Assembly (NCBI GenBank): GCA_020091685.1 | Contig: CM034613.1 | Location: forward strand, 7,897,104 to 7,961,103 | Origin: Lutjanus erythropterus | Taxonomy: Eukaryota; Chordata; Actinopteri; Lutjaniformes; Lutjanidae | Length of the DNA stretch: 64,000 nucleotides | Reading direction: 5' to 3' | Shown here: positions 45,453 through 56,841 of the stretch, piece after piece | Numbering within the stretch: the stretch's first letter is position 1 | How the letters are laid out: each line of letters begins with the position of its first letter | Position numbers and translations under genes: made by a program | Notes under the pieces: model-generated | Told to the model about the DNA's origin: nothing | The model's database searches: none | What the model saw: the letters and a program-made list of their open reading frames with translations, nothing else

Positions 45453-46450
45453 TAGAGCCAGACCGATATATTGGTATACCGATATTATGGAATAAAAGAG
45501 TTCTGATAGTTACATCAGCCAATATTCTTTAAATAGAGTATAGCACACATCTTCTGTACAACTGTATTTAAACATACATTTTGTGCCTTGATTCCTCAAA
45601 TGTGGTTATAAAATACTTGTGTCGAGCCTGACTGCTATATCAGTCAACTAGTATCATCAGCCTGATATTGGCCTATCACAGCTATATCGGCAAATATGTT
45701 GTTTGATATGTAGGGCCTGACCAATGCTTGACTTTTGGGGCAAATGCCAATACACTTTTTTGGAATGATCCTTCAAAAGTGGATAACACTTGTAAATGTA
45801 AATATATATAGTATAGTATACTGGAATTAAGAAAAAAGAATCAACAGGATGTCCATAAAATTAACAAATGAAAACAATCTGCATTATATTCTGTTAAAAA
45901 AAAGTAATAATATTATATATATATATATCAGACAGCCTATATACAAATATAGACCAATGTAGCTGTGATAGGCCAAAATCAGTATATCAGTAATATCAAT
46001 CGAACAATATATTGGTCAGGCCCTACATGCAGATATGAAAACTTCTTGTGTGTGTTTACAGAACATAATACAGATGCAAGCACTTTTTGTATATTGGATG
46101 AAGTTTAAGATACATTTTGTTTCATTTGTATTTTTAGTATTTATAGTTATTCATTATTATTTAAAATTCGTTTACTTTTACTGCATTTCTGGCGGATACT
46201 AACATTAGCAACTTATATTGACTGAAACAGTTGTGATTGGCCAATTTTGGGCCAATATTGGTCAACTGATATATCGGTCGGGCTCTACACTCGTGTTTGA
46301 TAACCACATTTGAAGGATCATTACACAAAGTGTGTGTTTACGTATACATTCTATATTCTGTTTAAAGAATATCGGCCGATATATCAGAATTTTCTTACTC
46401 CTTACTGTCGGTATAGGCATCGGCTACAAAAATCCAGTATCAGTTGGGCT
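45453..46450. mobile_element. Self-nested foldback (hAT-like) element
   Basis: Left end TAGAGCCAGACCGATATATT; an inverse counterpart TAGAGCCCGACCGATATATC is read on the minus strand from 46287. Segment 45500-45647 is an imperfect inverse copy of 46259-46391 (for example CTCAAATGTGGTTAT at 45596-45610 against ATAACCACATTTGA at 46301-46314). An inner element at 45711-46025 has its own inverted ends TAGGGCCTGACCAAT and, minus strand, TAGGGCCTGACCAAT. The inner element carries AATGATCCTTCAAAAGTGG, the same subterminal motif. So copies of one family sit inside another. No coding capacity. Confidence 0.7.
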
Positions 46451-47402
46451 TTCTTTTAAAATCATTATAGAATAGAAAAGCTCCAGCATTTGTCAGTGTT
46501 TGGACAAGAATAAAACTCCCAGCATCCCACAGTGACAGAAAACAGTCCACCAGCTGTTCACTACAACAATTCTTGAATTACCATTTTCTTTTTGAAGCTG
46601 CTCTTCCTTTACTTACTTTGATTTGTTCTTTCTAAACAACCAGCACACAGGATGAAGTGTATTAGGAGCACTTAGCCACTTAGCAGTAATAGCTTAGCCA
46701 CTCTAGAGCTGGTCTTTAACAAAGTTACAGAATATTGGACAATACATTACAGAGAAGAGCCGCTGTTGTACAAACAGCTGGGACTCTTAGACTGAAATTG
46801 TTTTTCTTTTCTTTTTCAAAATAAAAGCAGCTTGTTCACGTCTGTAAGTACGTTTTCATATGAAGTGCAATTTTTCTGTTGTGATTTTACACAGAAACAC
46901 ACACACACACACACCTTGTTTTGTATGGCTAAAATAGCTATTATCATGAGTACATGTATTTTCCTCTCATATTGAATGTATGTTTTTGCTGTAATGATGT
47001 GCTCCATCCACCTATGGAAGTGCTGTCAGCCCTAGCGTGGCCCCATCATTACATATGTGTGTGTGGCCATGACTCTGACACGTGGGTTAACATAATAACT
47101 GCTATGATAATGAAGCAGCAATTTCCCCCCAGAACCCCTGCTGCTCTCAGGTAAATGGCATGTTTACAGACACAAATGTTATGATGTGCGAGGGGATGCG
47201 GTTGCATCTCTGTTTGCGTGTGTGTGCAGGTTTTTTGGGTATGTATGTGTGTGTGGACAGCTGGGCGGCTGTGTTTGGACAGTTGACAGTTGAGTGTGAC
47301 AGATGACGTCTCTATCCTACCATTATAGAGAGATGAGAGCGAAGGACGAATGTGTGTTTGTCCATGTGATTTACTGGAGTTGGGAGGGTGGCTTTCAACC
47401 AT

Positions 47403-47404
<2 letters not shown>
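46451..47404. other. Non-coding DNA
   Basis: No gene seen. Short CA run at 46894-46913. Confidence 0.5.

Positions 47405-47482
<78 letters not shown>
47405..47482. repeat. (CA)39 microsatellite
   Basis: 78 bases of uninterrupted CA, the longest pure dinucleotide array in the window. Confidence 0.98.
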
Positions 47483-47483
<1 letters not shown>

Positions 47484-48010
47484 TTCAGCCAGCGTGTGTT
47501 CGGGGTTGCCCGTGCACGCGCCGCTGGCGTACATGTTGCATTTCAGCGTTGTTGAGAAGCAAGGGGCGTAAGCTGACAACCATGACAGATGATGTCTTTA
47601 TCCAGCTGTTTCAGAAGACTTTGTGCTATTTGTGTGTATGTGTGTGTGCGTGCATGTGTGTGTGTGTCTAAGTTTCAGGGTCATATTTGCCCTCAGGCGT
47701 TTTGGACCTGATTCTAGTAGGGCGGGATAAAAAGGAGGGGTTGTAACAATTCACACCCCAGGAATGTCTGTACTCCTGTCTCCTCTTGTGGGAATTTCCT
47801 CTTCTCCTCCATCCCCTCCTCCTCTCTCTCACTCATTCCTTCATCCCTGAGGTGACAGGTAGAGGGAGGAGGGAACGCCAGATGCACACCTGGTTTATTT
47901 TTGTGAAGAGAGAGGGAGAGTGAAACGGAGACAGAGACAAAACAGAGAGAGGTAGACCTTGAGTTAGTCCTCTGCATCACTGGTTTATTCATTCAGGATC
48001 TGCTGCAGCA

Positions 48011-48014
<4 letters not shown>
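47483..48014. other. Non-coding DNA, purine/pyrimidine-biased at 47770-47950
   Basis: No gene seen. Confidence 0.5.

Positions 48015-48077
<63 letters not shown>
48015..48077. repeat. (TG)31 microsatellite
   Basis: Pure TG run. Confidence 0.98.
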
Positions 48078-48078
<1 letters not shown>

Positions 48079-48450
48079 TGTGTCCTTGTTGGTTTGTGCA
48101 TCACTGCACTTATTTATGTGTCCTCTATCTTGCATGCATACACAATATATGCATAATGTGCCATTTGGTGGGACAGTTTCATTCAAAGTGCTCTGCAGTA
48201 GTATGAGTGTATAGAAAATTCACAATGATTTAAGCATAAGAGTCTATAGTATCAGCTGTACGGTACACATTTAAGTTTTGTTTGGAGACTGGATTGGAGT
48301 TTAGATCCTGCTCATCATTTGCTTATCAGATGATGATATTGTCATTGTTTATTCCAGAGCACCATGCCCGTGGTAGTAATAATAGGCTATTATTGCCCTA
48401 AATGTGTGTTTAGTGGTTTTGCTGGAGGCTTCCTACTTGTCCTAATAAAG
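48078..48450. other. Non-coding DNA
   Basis: No gene seen. Confidence 0.5.
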
Positions 48451-49316
48451 CTGGGTTGCACCAGCAAGGATTAATTTCTAAATCCGACTAAATCATGGCT
48501 TAACTTTAACTGATGTTGCACCAAACTTTAAAACTATCTAACTATAAAGTTAATAAAGATTAGATTAAAACCTCTCTTTATACCTCAGTTTAGTTTTTAC
48601 TCAATACGTAGATTAAGTTTTATTCTGTTGCATCGAAACTCCAATTTTAAACTGTGATCCAGTGTTTACTTTAAACTTACACTTGAGGAGGTTTAAGTTT
48701 TACATAGCTGCCGTTTTGAGATCAATTTAACAAAATAATCAAGTTCTTTGAAGAAGAGGGTCTGGGCTTGGGGACAAACTCAACCCAGTTACATTTTATT
48801 CTTTGTCTTTTCTTTCTTTCAGTAGTTGATCTTCTAAAACAGTCTGCAAGGCTCTGTCTGGAAGACCCTTTTGTTCCCTTTACTGTGCTGTTGTCTGTTT
48901 TTTAATCTTATTTTATTTGGCTGTATTGTTCTAATGATTTAACCAAAAAGTTCACCTCAAGCAGAAGAAATTAGAGCTTCGCTGCTGAGCCATCATGAGT
49001 ACGCCAACTAGATGAACTTTTTAGGTAGCTAGCAAACAATGTGACATTTTGTTATTTTAGTTACATAGCAAAACATGTAATGCTTTGTTAAGGAATACTA
49101 AGCTGCTGAAAGTGACAATGCCCCAGCAGCACTTATTTCTTATTTCCACCTTGATTAAACTTCACTGACTGAAGATTAGTTTTTAATCGTGCAACAGAGC
49201 TTTGCTTAATTTTAAATCTGGATTTACTCATTTTAAACCTGGTTATGTGAAACTATGATTAGACCTATCCTTAGATTAAATCTTAGATTAAATTAATTTA
49301 TGTTGATGCAATCCAG
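48451..49316. mobile_element. Inverted-repeat dispersed element, about 866 bp
   Basis: Left end CTGGGTTGCACCAGCAAGGA and, minus strand from the right end, CTGGATTGCATCAACATAAA, both followed by ATTAATTT. Internal motifs TTTAAACT, GATTAAA and GTTGCACCAAACTTTAAAAC / GTGCAACAGAGC recur in both orientations. Flanks CCTAATAAAG and TCTAACAATG match at 7 of 10 positions, weak support for a target duplication. No transposase. Confidence 0.6.
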
Positions 49317-50399
49317 TCTAACAATGCGGTACAAAATGATGCTCATACAGCCAACTATATGGAAAGGTTTTAATTTGTGAATACAGCACTGACTTCATCA
49401 GTCTGTGAAGCGTACACTTAAGCCTGCCTGAGTGTGAAAGGGTTTGACAATAAATTTCCTCCCTTCAGGGGAAACAGTCAGAGCCAACAGGTGACTGTTG
49501 GAGTGTAGGTTGGGTGGATCAAATGTTAATGGGATTGGAGGACGTACCATGATTGTGATTTATAGGTAGAATCTTATAAAGTCTATCTGCAATAAACTGA
49601 AGGATCATTTAAAAGTTAGTGTCATCTTAAACTATGGCTGTTGCCCAGGAAAGCTCAGCTATTGTTCACTTCTCCTTCTCCTTCTATTACCATGCCAATT
49701 TTAAAAGTGAATTGTAATTACTAAATTTTAATGTGTAACTCTTTGTCAGTCTATCTAGTTGTAATTCATATTAATGTCTGTGTAAACTGACACAAAGATA
49801 GTGTGGCTTTTGTGGGAGAGTATCATTTATTGCAGATATTTGAACATGTGTCAGCTAAGTGTGATATTAATAAACTTGTGATTTAGTTTTCTCCATGTGA
49901 ATAATAAAATAGTGTGAAATGTGTTGCTTCCAGTATACTGGCTTTGTTTTGAGCAGACTTTTTCTGGACTGTCAGCCATGACAAACCAGCTAACATTTCT
50001 GCAGGACATCGCCACTTTAAGGTTAATGTGTTGTTTTTTTTTTGTTTGGCCATTTTCTGCATTTATTGCTTTCCTTTATTTCTATTTAGCATGTCGTCTG
50101 CTTGTTTGCACTTGTGTTTTATAGCACTTACCTTTATGCCAGGGATTATTCATGCAGACTCCTCCACTCCCAGCTGGTCCTGCCTGCTTTTGTAGGTTTT
50201 ACATCATGCAATATTTCCACACAATTATATATACCTGTTTGTTCATTTCCTTACCCGCCTTAAATAATACAATACTGATCCAGAGCCTCCTTTCTCTCAT
50301 TGTTGGTTCATAATAAAAACATACACACAATGATTGATTAGCTAATTAAGTAAAATCAATATGACCTGTTGCCAGTGCCTTCACTCCATTAGAATATAT
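49317..50399. other. Non-coding DNA
   Basis: No gene seen. Confidence 0.5.
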
Positions 50400-51309
50400 G
50401 GTAACACTTTAATTGAAGGGGTGTGCATAAGACTGTCATGACACTGACATAATCATGCCATAGCACCGGTCATGAGCATGAAGAGCTCTGTATGAATGTT
50501 TATGGTTGTTGTCATTAAGTGTCATTTGGTCAGTTATGTTTATATTTTTTAAATTAAAGTTTGGAGACGTCTTTGCTATGACACCTTGACATTAAACAAG
50601 ACAAAATTTTCTTTATGTCAATTTGACATTAACTAAGACAATGTCTTTATTATGTCAATTTGACATTAACCATAACAAAGACAATATAGATAACATAACT
50701 TGTCAGTGTCTTTGTCATGACAGCGTTATTAAAGTAAATAAACTGTTTAGCTTTAAGTTTTAATATTATGTTAAACTGTCATGTGTGGTTGGTTTTGACA
50801 TTGGCAGTCATGAGACCATTATAGGCGTGTCATGAATACTTTCCTTGACCTCAAGTAAAGTGGTACATTCTGGACTTGTCGTAAAGATGTCATGAAGTGT
50901 TTTTTTACACTGTCAAATGCTTGTATTACGACATCATGAATAATTCCCTTGAACTCAGCTAAAGTGGTACCATTTGGACTTGTCATAAATATGTCTTTAT
51001 GGTACCACTTTAGTTGAGGTTAAGGAATTATTCATGGCAGTGTTATAATGGTCTCATAATGGCCAGTGTCAAAACCAGGCACATATGACAGTGTAACCTA
51101 ATGTTGTAATAAAAAATAAACTGTTTTTTTATTTAGTTTGATGTCAAGTTCTCATAACAAAATGCCAACTTTGCATTAAAAATGATATAGTTGACCAAAT
51201 GACTTGACTGCAGACATAAAATCTCCCTCATGTTAACAACAGGTGCCATGATGTGGTTATGACAGTGTCATCACGGCCTTATGTACACTCCTTCAAATAC
51301 AGCGTTAAG
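50400..51309. mobile_element. hAT-like non-autonomous element with internal inverted repeats
   Basis: Left end GGTAACACTTTAATTGAAGG then GGTGTGCATAAGACTGTC; the right end on the minus strand, CTTAACGCTGTATTTGAAGG then AGTGTACATAAGGCCGTG, is its inverse partner. Flanks GAATATAT (50392-50399) and GAATATTT (51310-51317) match at 7 of 8, an 8-bp hAT-type duplication. Inside, TAAAGTGGTACCATTTGGAC (50961 on) and its inverse GGTACCACTTTAGTTGAGG (51001 on) form a second inverted pair, and a diverged direct copy lies at 50855-50880. No coding capacity. Confidence 0.8.
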
Positions 51310-52120
51310 GAATATTTCATGATTGATCTAGCTCTTTCCTGTGCCCGCGTCCTTCCTCCCAGTGTCTGTTTTCTATTGGCAGTTAAACAGCCTAACGACC
51401 AAACAAAGCTGGAATTTAAACAAGCAGAAGAAGACACTCATCAACTCTTACACAGAGTTGTTATGTTATGGGAGAAACCTAGGTGACTGTGGACAAAGCC
51501 AGTCAATTTTAGAATATCAAACCAAATGAGTCGTCTTCCAATTTGAGGAAGCAATCAATTTCCTGCCTCCTTTTAATGGCCTGCAGAACATTTTAACTAC
51601 CGCTTAACACACACCTGTCAACATAACTGCGATGGAAATAGGGAGTGGGGTGATGTAAAACCTTTAGGAATCAGTGTAACCTGTGATCAGACTTTTGCAG
51701 TCCTTGAAGCGCCACGGCACTAACACGCTGCTCTCAGCGCCGCTGCAGAACACTTTCGAGGTCAGCCACACGGCGCCTGAAACACAGCAGACAATGGAAG
51801 TTACCCTGCTACGCTGCCTCCCTGTGTGATTGCCACCTCTCCCGAAAACACTGAAGCTGGGAGGCTTGCTCCGCAGTGCATCACTGAACCAAGATTACAA
51901 CATACAGTTTTTTATTATTTTGTTTGGTAGTGTGACGATCCATGAGATTTTCCTTTCATGGCCCGGAGATTCCAGCTAAGACACAAAATGTGAGTTTCAC
52001 GGGTAAAAACAGAGACTTGACAGGTATGTCAACGGAGGGGGCTGAGTAGCTGGCATCTGGGAGTGGTTTTAAGGATGTCGGGTGAACCATTTTATAGCCA
52101 GGCCAAATGTATAAAGAGTA
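51310..52120. other. Non-coding DNA
   Basis: 51690-51880 is repeat-free and GC-richer than its surroundings; nothing specific recognised. Confidence 0.45.
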
Positions 52121-52909
52121 GAGCTGGAACAATTAGCCGATTCATTGATTAGCTGTCAACTTTTAAAGGTGAATTCTGTAATATGTCTACTGTAATAAAT
52201 CATAAAATGACCACGATATCAGGGATTAAGGAAACATAATAAGTTAAAATATTTGCTCCTCTGACAAGAACATTATAGCCAAAGTGTCTTCCTTTTCATT
52301 TTTTGTGTAACTTGTTATTGTGTGCCCATTTCATGTTAATTAGAGTTCAAATTGATGCCAAATGTTCCCTGACTGAGTAAGTGTCTGTTTATGAGTCATA
52401 AGAAATCATTAATAATCTTTTAGAAGGAGTAGATGTTTACAACGCTTAAATTTAGCAGTGTGTTAATGGAGTTTGGCAGGCAGTGAAACAGGCGGTCAAC
52501 TCGTTATCCTTTTGTTTTCAAGATAACGGGCGCAGCTTTACATTGAACTGATAGTTATTAACAGCTCATCAGCTTCCAGTGTGGGACTGATCATCGCCTG
52601 TTGTCGTCTTGCATTCCTGCAGTGTTTCTGCAGCCTGCCTGAGCTTCCTCAAGCCTGGAGAGGAGGAGGCAGGAGGAAATGACTCAATTAACCATAGGCT
52701 GTGTATTATATCTTTTTTAATGCACAAATTCTCTGATTCTGGCTTCTAAAATGACAGAAAACTTGATATACGTATTTGTAATGAGGACATCGTCATGGCC
52801 TTTGGGAAATCAAATTTTCGGACATTTTATGGACCAAACAACTAATCAATTAATAAAATGAATAATAAGGTTAATCAATAATGAAAATCATCATTAGGTG
52901 CAGCCCTAA
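52121..52909. mobile_element. hAT-like non-autonomous element, copy 4, split by insertion
   Basis: Left end GAGCTGGAACAATTAGCCGA and, minus strand, right end CTTAGGGCTGCACCTAATGA match the family at 6683-7019. The body expected after the left end resumes only at about 52735 (TTCTGGCTTCTAAAATGACA, GGACATTTTATGGACCAAAC). About 560 bases in between (from AAAGGTGAATTCTGTAATAT) are foreign to the family and probably another repeat plus single-copy DNA. Confidence 0.55.
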
Positions 52910-53339
52910 GATAGAGGAGGCTTCTGCTATTGCATTAGAAAAAACAGCAGGGCACAGATTTGCATATGGGTAAAGGTGCACATGTACCTTGGGCTATCCT
53001 GTCTGTTCTGTGTATGCAGTCTGCATCAGATATACTAAATTTACCAAAAGGTCAGTATTCTTACATTCTAACAGTCCTCTATATCACAATAATCATCTTT
53101 TAACAGAAAAACTGACCTTGGGAGAATGTGGAGAAAATGTTATTTTCCATCAGGTCATGCAGTGCCACAGGATGTACAGCGTATTTGTTGCAGAGCACCT
53201 CGCATTTGAACATGTCTGGCTGCATTGATGTGAAGTGGCTGGGTAGGAGTCCCTGTGTTTTCTTTGTGCTGATAAGTGGCCAGGCCTTGGGCACTTGTAT
53301 TTTAATTAGCATCAGGTTGTATGAACTCGAAAATGCATG
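52910..53339. other. Non-coding DNA
   Basis: No gene seen; overlapping frames at 52989-53340 lack recognisable domains. Confidence 0.45.
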
Positions 53340-54440
53340 AAACGACAGCGCGAGATCTGTCCTTTTCGCCGAGCGCCTTATGAAGAGGCTTTGTCAGAGA
53401 CGGCAAAATGGCCAGGGCAGCTGAAGGAGAAAGAGCTTTGAGCGGGAGAAAACAACCTGAAATGGCGGCGGCTGCTGGGTTCACGGCCGGAGCACGAGCG
53501 TGTGTGTGTGTGTTTAGCAAAAGAGATACAGAGAAAGAATAGTACAGGGGGGAGGACTAAACACGAGGCAGCAGAAAAATACAACCTGACAAACACAAGT
53601 ATTGATTTGAATGTCCTCCCATGTCTCTCCTTTCGCGCTCCCTCTTCCCCCCTTTCTCTCCTTTGCCCTCGCCGTCCCCTCAGCTTTTATTTCCTTGTCT
53701 CTCTCTGCCTTTTTTTTTCCATCTAGAGAGCCGCTGGAGGACTTTATTTTCTATCCATCTTGAAGTACTGTAAGGATGGATGGAGGACAGGATGGAGGGG
53801 TAGAAAAGAGGACGAGGCTCTGAGAGGGAGGCAAAAATGGATTGGAGAAGAAAAGTGGAAATGGAGAGACGGCGAGGGGAAAAATGGGGCCGGTAGTTGT
53901 TGAAATGAGTGCAACCGGTGCAGCTGAAATGGAAAGAGATGCTTAAAGTGGGAAAAAAAAAGAGGAGAAGAAGAATAAGAAATAGGGGGAGCATGAGACG
54001 GACAGGGAGGAGGAAAAAAAGGGGGAAGGAGATGAGGTCTAAAGCAAAGGAGGAAGAGGAGCGGTACAAGAGCAAAGGATGCTGGGAGAGGTAAAGGTCT
54101 CGCCTGCGCCCCCCCAACACCCCCTCGTTATCCCTATTAGCACCTGCTGGGCTAACGAGGGCCCCGCTCCCCGTTGCCAAGGCAACTCCTCGCCAACCTT
54201 CGCTCATTCTTTCTTCCCTTCTCTCCTCACGTACCCCCCCACCCACTCAAACACACACACACACACGCACACACACCTCTAACTCCAGCAACCACTAACT
54301 ACCTTCAATCTCAACCCCTCCCTCCCTCCTCCCCTCCGCCGCCGCCTCCTCTCCAGGTAATGAAAGGAAGATATGAAGCGGAGGGGGAGTGGGGGAAGGA
54401 GAGGAGGAGGAGTGGGGGGACTCTGAAAGGGAAAGAAAGA
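53340..54440. promoter_or_regulatory. GC-rich block with polypurine tract and palindromic X-box
   Basis: 53340-53510 is CpG-containing and repeat-free (GACAGCGCGAGATC, GCCGAGCGCC, GGCGGCGGC). 53600-53730 is CT-rich, 53820-54080 almost pure purine on the plus strand, then GTTGCCAAGGCAAC at 54173-54186, a perfect 14-base palindrome matching the RFX X-box GTNRCC(N2)RGYAAC. C-rich and CA runs follow, then (G/A)-rich sequence at 54360-54440. The 188-codon minus-strand frame at 53680-54246 is a low-complexity shadow. Regulatory role is inference from motif and composition. Confidence 0.35.
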
Positions 54441-54984
54441 AGATTTGAAGTGAACATGCATTATACCCTGTTTCCCTTCCCTCTGCTATATTATCTGCTG
54501 CTGTATCCTATTGACTATTCAATGCATTCAGATGGTGTACTCATTGATGTAATGGTTGGATGTGGAGTGGACAGTGTTCCCTGGTTTTATTGCAGGAAAC
54601 CAATGAGAGAAGCCCATAAACACAGAGACAGAGCTAATGCAGTGCACGCCGCCTTTCAGTCCTCAGAGTTAGCCTTGCTCTAATACTGTGTTAGTTATAC
54701 TGGCCATTATACTTAGTTCACCTATTGGCCTTGGATTATAAACCACATATTGGCTCATCAGACGTTCAAGTACATACATATTTGTTGTGTGTATTTAGCG
54801 TCCGCTTGCTGTTTTCACCAGTAGTTGAAGAGGTATTCAGATCTGTTACTTAAATAAAAGTAGCCATACCTCAGTGGACACTTGGGATTGATATTTTTCC
54901 TGAAAATGTTCAATCTCAGGAACAGAAGCACATTATCCTGGGAATACTAGGAACTGCACTTGTTTTTAAAGTGTAACTTCAGTT
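54441..54984. other. Non-coding DNA
   Basis: No gene seen. Confidence 0.5.
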
Positions 54985-55110
54985 TGGGGCTGAACAATTT
55001 TGAGAAAATATCTAATTTTGAACATTTTGACTGATATTGCTATTGCGATATGATTTGCAATATTGGACAACATGCTAATTTCGTAATTCTCCTTTGCAAC
55101 ACTAAATACA
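54985..55110. mobile_element. hAT-like repeat fragment
   Basis: GGGGCTGAACAATTTTGAGA, CTGATATTGCTATTGCGATA and TGATTTGCAATATTGGACAA resemble a common fish element with GGGCTGCACGATTAA-type ends. Only one end is seen. Confidence 0.4.
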
Positions 55111-55653
55111 GCAAGGAGAAATAGGGTTCCCAATCTGACTACTTTGGTGTGTTATTTGGTGGTGTTAGTAATTATTAAGGCAGAAGAACACCATTTATTT
55201 AAATCGACATTACAATATAAACTTGACATGCAGCTTGAATTTTGCTACAGCTGTGAGTAACCAATTATGAAATGCAAAGTTCTTTGCCTGTGATCTAGTG
55301 ACAGTATCAGACAATCAGAGATCTTGTTGCTTACAGATTGTCTGGGGGGTTTTATAAATGCAAGGTAATTGCAATAACCTACACCCCTCACATTTTCTTC
55401 AAGGATATGTCTTGCCAGAAAGGGTGCTTCCCCCCCATTTCTCCTCAATAATAAGTACATGACTTTGCCACACCCACCCACTTTGAGCAACAAAATTTGG
55501 TAGATCTGTCTGCTGAGAACAGTGTCATGGAAATGATATTTTAACATTATTCATTGTGTAAACAAACAAAATTCATTAGATCAAATAGAGAATAGTGAAA
55601 AATGTAGTTGAGGTACCTCAGAATAGAACGTAAGCACTGTGATTTTGTTTATG
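55111..55653. other. Non-coding DNA
   Basis: No gene seen. Confidence 0.5.
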
Positions 55654-55655
55654 TA

Positions 55656-56839
55656 CACTGCCTGGCCACAAATAAAGTCACAAACTAATATTTCATTGAA
55701 CCGCCCTTAGCTTTGATTACGGCACGTGTTCACCATGGCATCATTTCGATGAGTTCATGCATTGTCATAACCTTTATTTCTGTCCAGAGTTGCATTCATT
55801 TTCCGCTAAGATCTTGTATTGATGATGGGAGACTCAGGCCGGTGCGTAAAGTCTTCTCCAGCAAATCCCAAAGATTCTCAGTGGGGTTAAGGTCTGGACT
55901 CTGTGGTGGCCAATTCTGGTGTGAAAATGATGTGTCATGCTCCCTGAACCACTCTTTCGCAATTTGAGCCCAGTGAATCCTGGCTTTGTCATCTTGGAAT
56001 ATGCCCGTGCCATCAGGGAAGAAAAAAATCCATTGATGGAAAAACCTGCTTATTCAGTATATTCAGGTAGTGAGCTGGCCTCATCTTTTGGACACATAAT
56101 GCTGCTGAACCTTGACTTGAACAACTGAAGGAACTCCAGATCACACTGCCCCCACAGGCCTGTACAGTAGGCACAAGGCATGACAACTCTTCATCCGCCA
56201 CTCTTTTTACCCCGATGCCCCCATCACTCTGGAACAGGGTAAATCTGGACTCATCAGACCACATGCCCCTTTTCATTGCTCCAGAGTCCAAACTTTATGT
56301 TTCCTGGCAAATTCAAGCCTTTTTCTCCAATTAGCCTCACTGATAAATGGTTTTCTGAAGGCTTTTCTTAAGGCCTTGAGTTCTCTTCACATTGTGTGTG
56401 TGGAAATTCTCTTACTTTCACTATTAAACATAGTCGTGAGTTCTACTGTTGATTTTTTTATGATTTGATCTCACTAAACATTTAAGTGATCTCAGATCAT
56501 AATTATTCAACATTTTTTTTCCAACCACATTTCTTCCTTGAAGATGATGGTTCACCACTATCCTTCTAATTTAGTAGTTTCATCAATCTCCTCAGTTGTT
56601 TTCTTTGCTTGATGCAGGCCAATAATTTGACCTTTCTGAAACAGAGCAACATCTTTTCCACGGATTTGTCTTCTGACATGGTTGTTTAAGAATTGAGAAG
56701 CTGCTCACTGCATCAGTTAGGGTTAAATAACTTGTTGCCAGCTGAAACATATTAATCACTGCAGTAATTATCCAATGAAAGACTCTTATCTATTTGCTTA
56801 GTCACATCCAGGTGGTGACTTTTATTTGGCCAGGCAGTG
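55656..56839 (-). mobile_element. Tc1-like DNA transposon, full length, broken
   Basis: About 1184 bases between TA dinucleotides (55654-55655 and 56840-56841). The ends are CACTGCCTGGCCACAAATAA and, on the minus strand, CACTGCCTGGCCAAATAAAA, identical for the first 13 bases. A transposase reading track runs on the minus strand. It differs in end sequence from the element at 24530-25704, so it is a separate Tc1-like family, although both have a 36-residue spacing in the catalytic core. Confidence 0.93.
55687..56679 (-). pseudogene. Tc1-like transposase pseudogene with all three catalytic positions kept
   Basis: Start MSEDKS at 56679 on the minus strand, followed in shifted frames by a helix-turn-helix-like GQIIGLHQAKKTTEEI stretch. 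First catalytic Asp: MWSDESRFTLF, codon 56253-56255. Second: [15 protein letters not shown], codon 55988-55990. Third: [14 protein letters not shown], Glu codon 55877-55879; 36 residues lie between the last two. The frame breaks between the first and second Asp beside a run of seven T (minus strand) at 56022-56028, and by several stops and frameshifts before 56291. The C-terminal end GGSMKY and its stop are at 55687. Not functional as it stands. Confidence 0.9.
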
Positions 56840-56841
56840 TA

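Noticed and set aside
47049..47579. 176-codon minus-strand frame
   Set aside because: Mostly translation of the (CA)39 array with non-domain flanks.
53680..54246. 188-codon minus-strand open frame
   Set aside because: It lies over an almost pure purine/pyrimidine tract; the Leu/Ser/Phe/Arg composition follows from the nucleotide bias and no domain is present.
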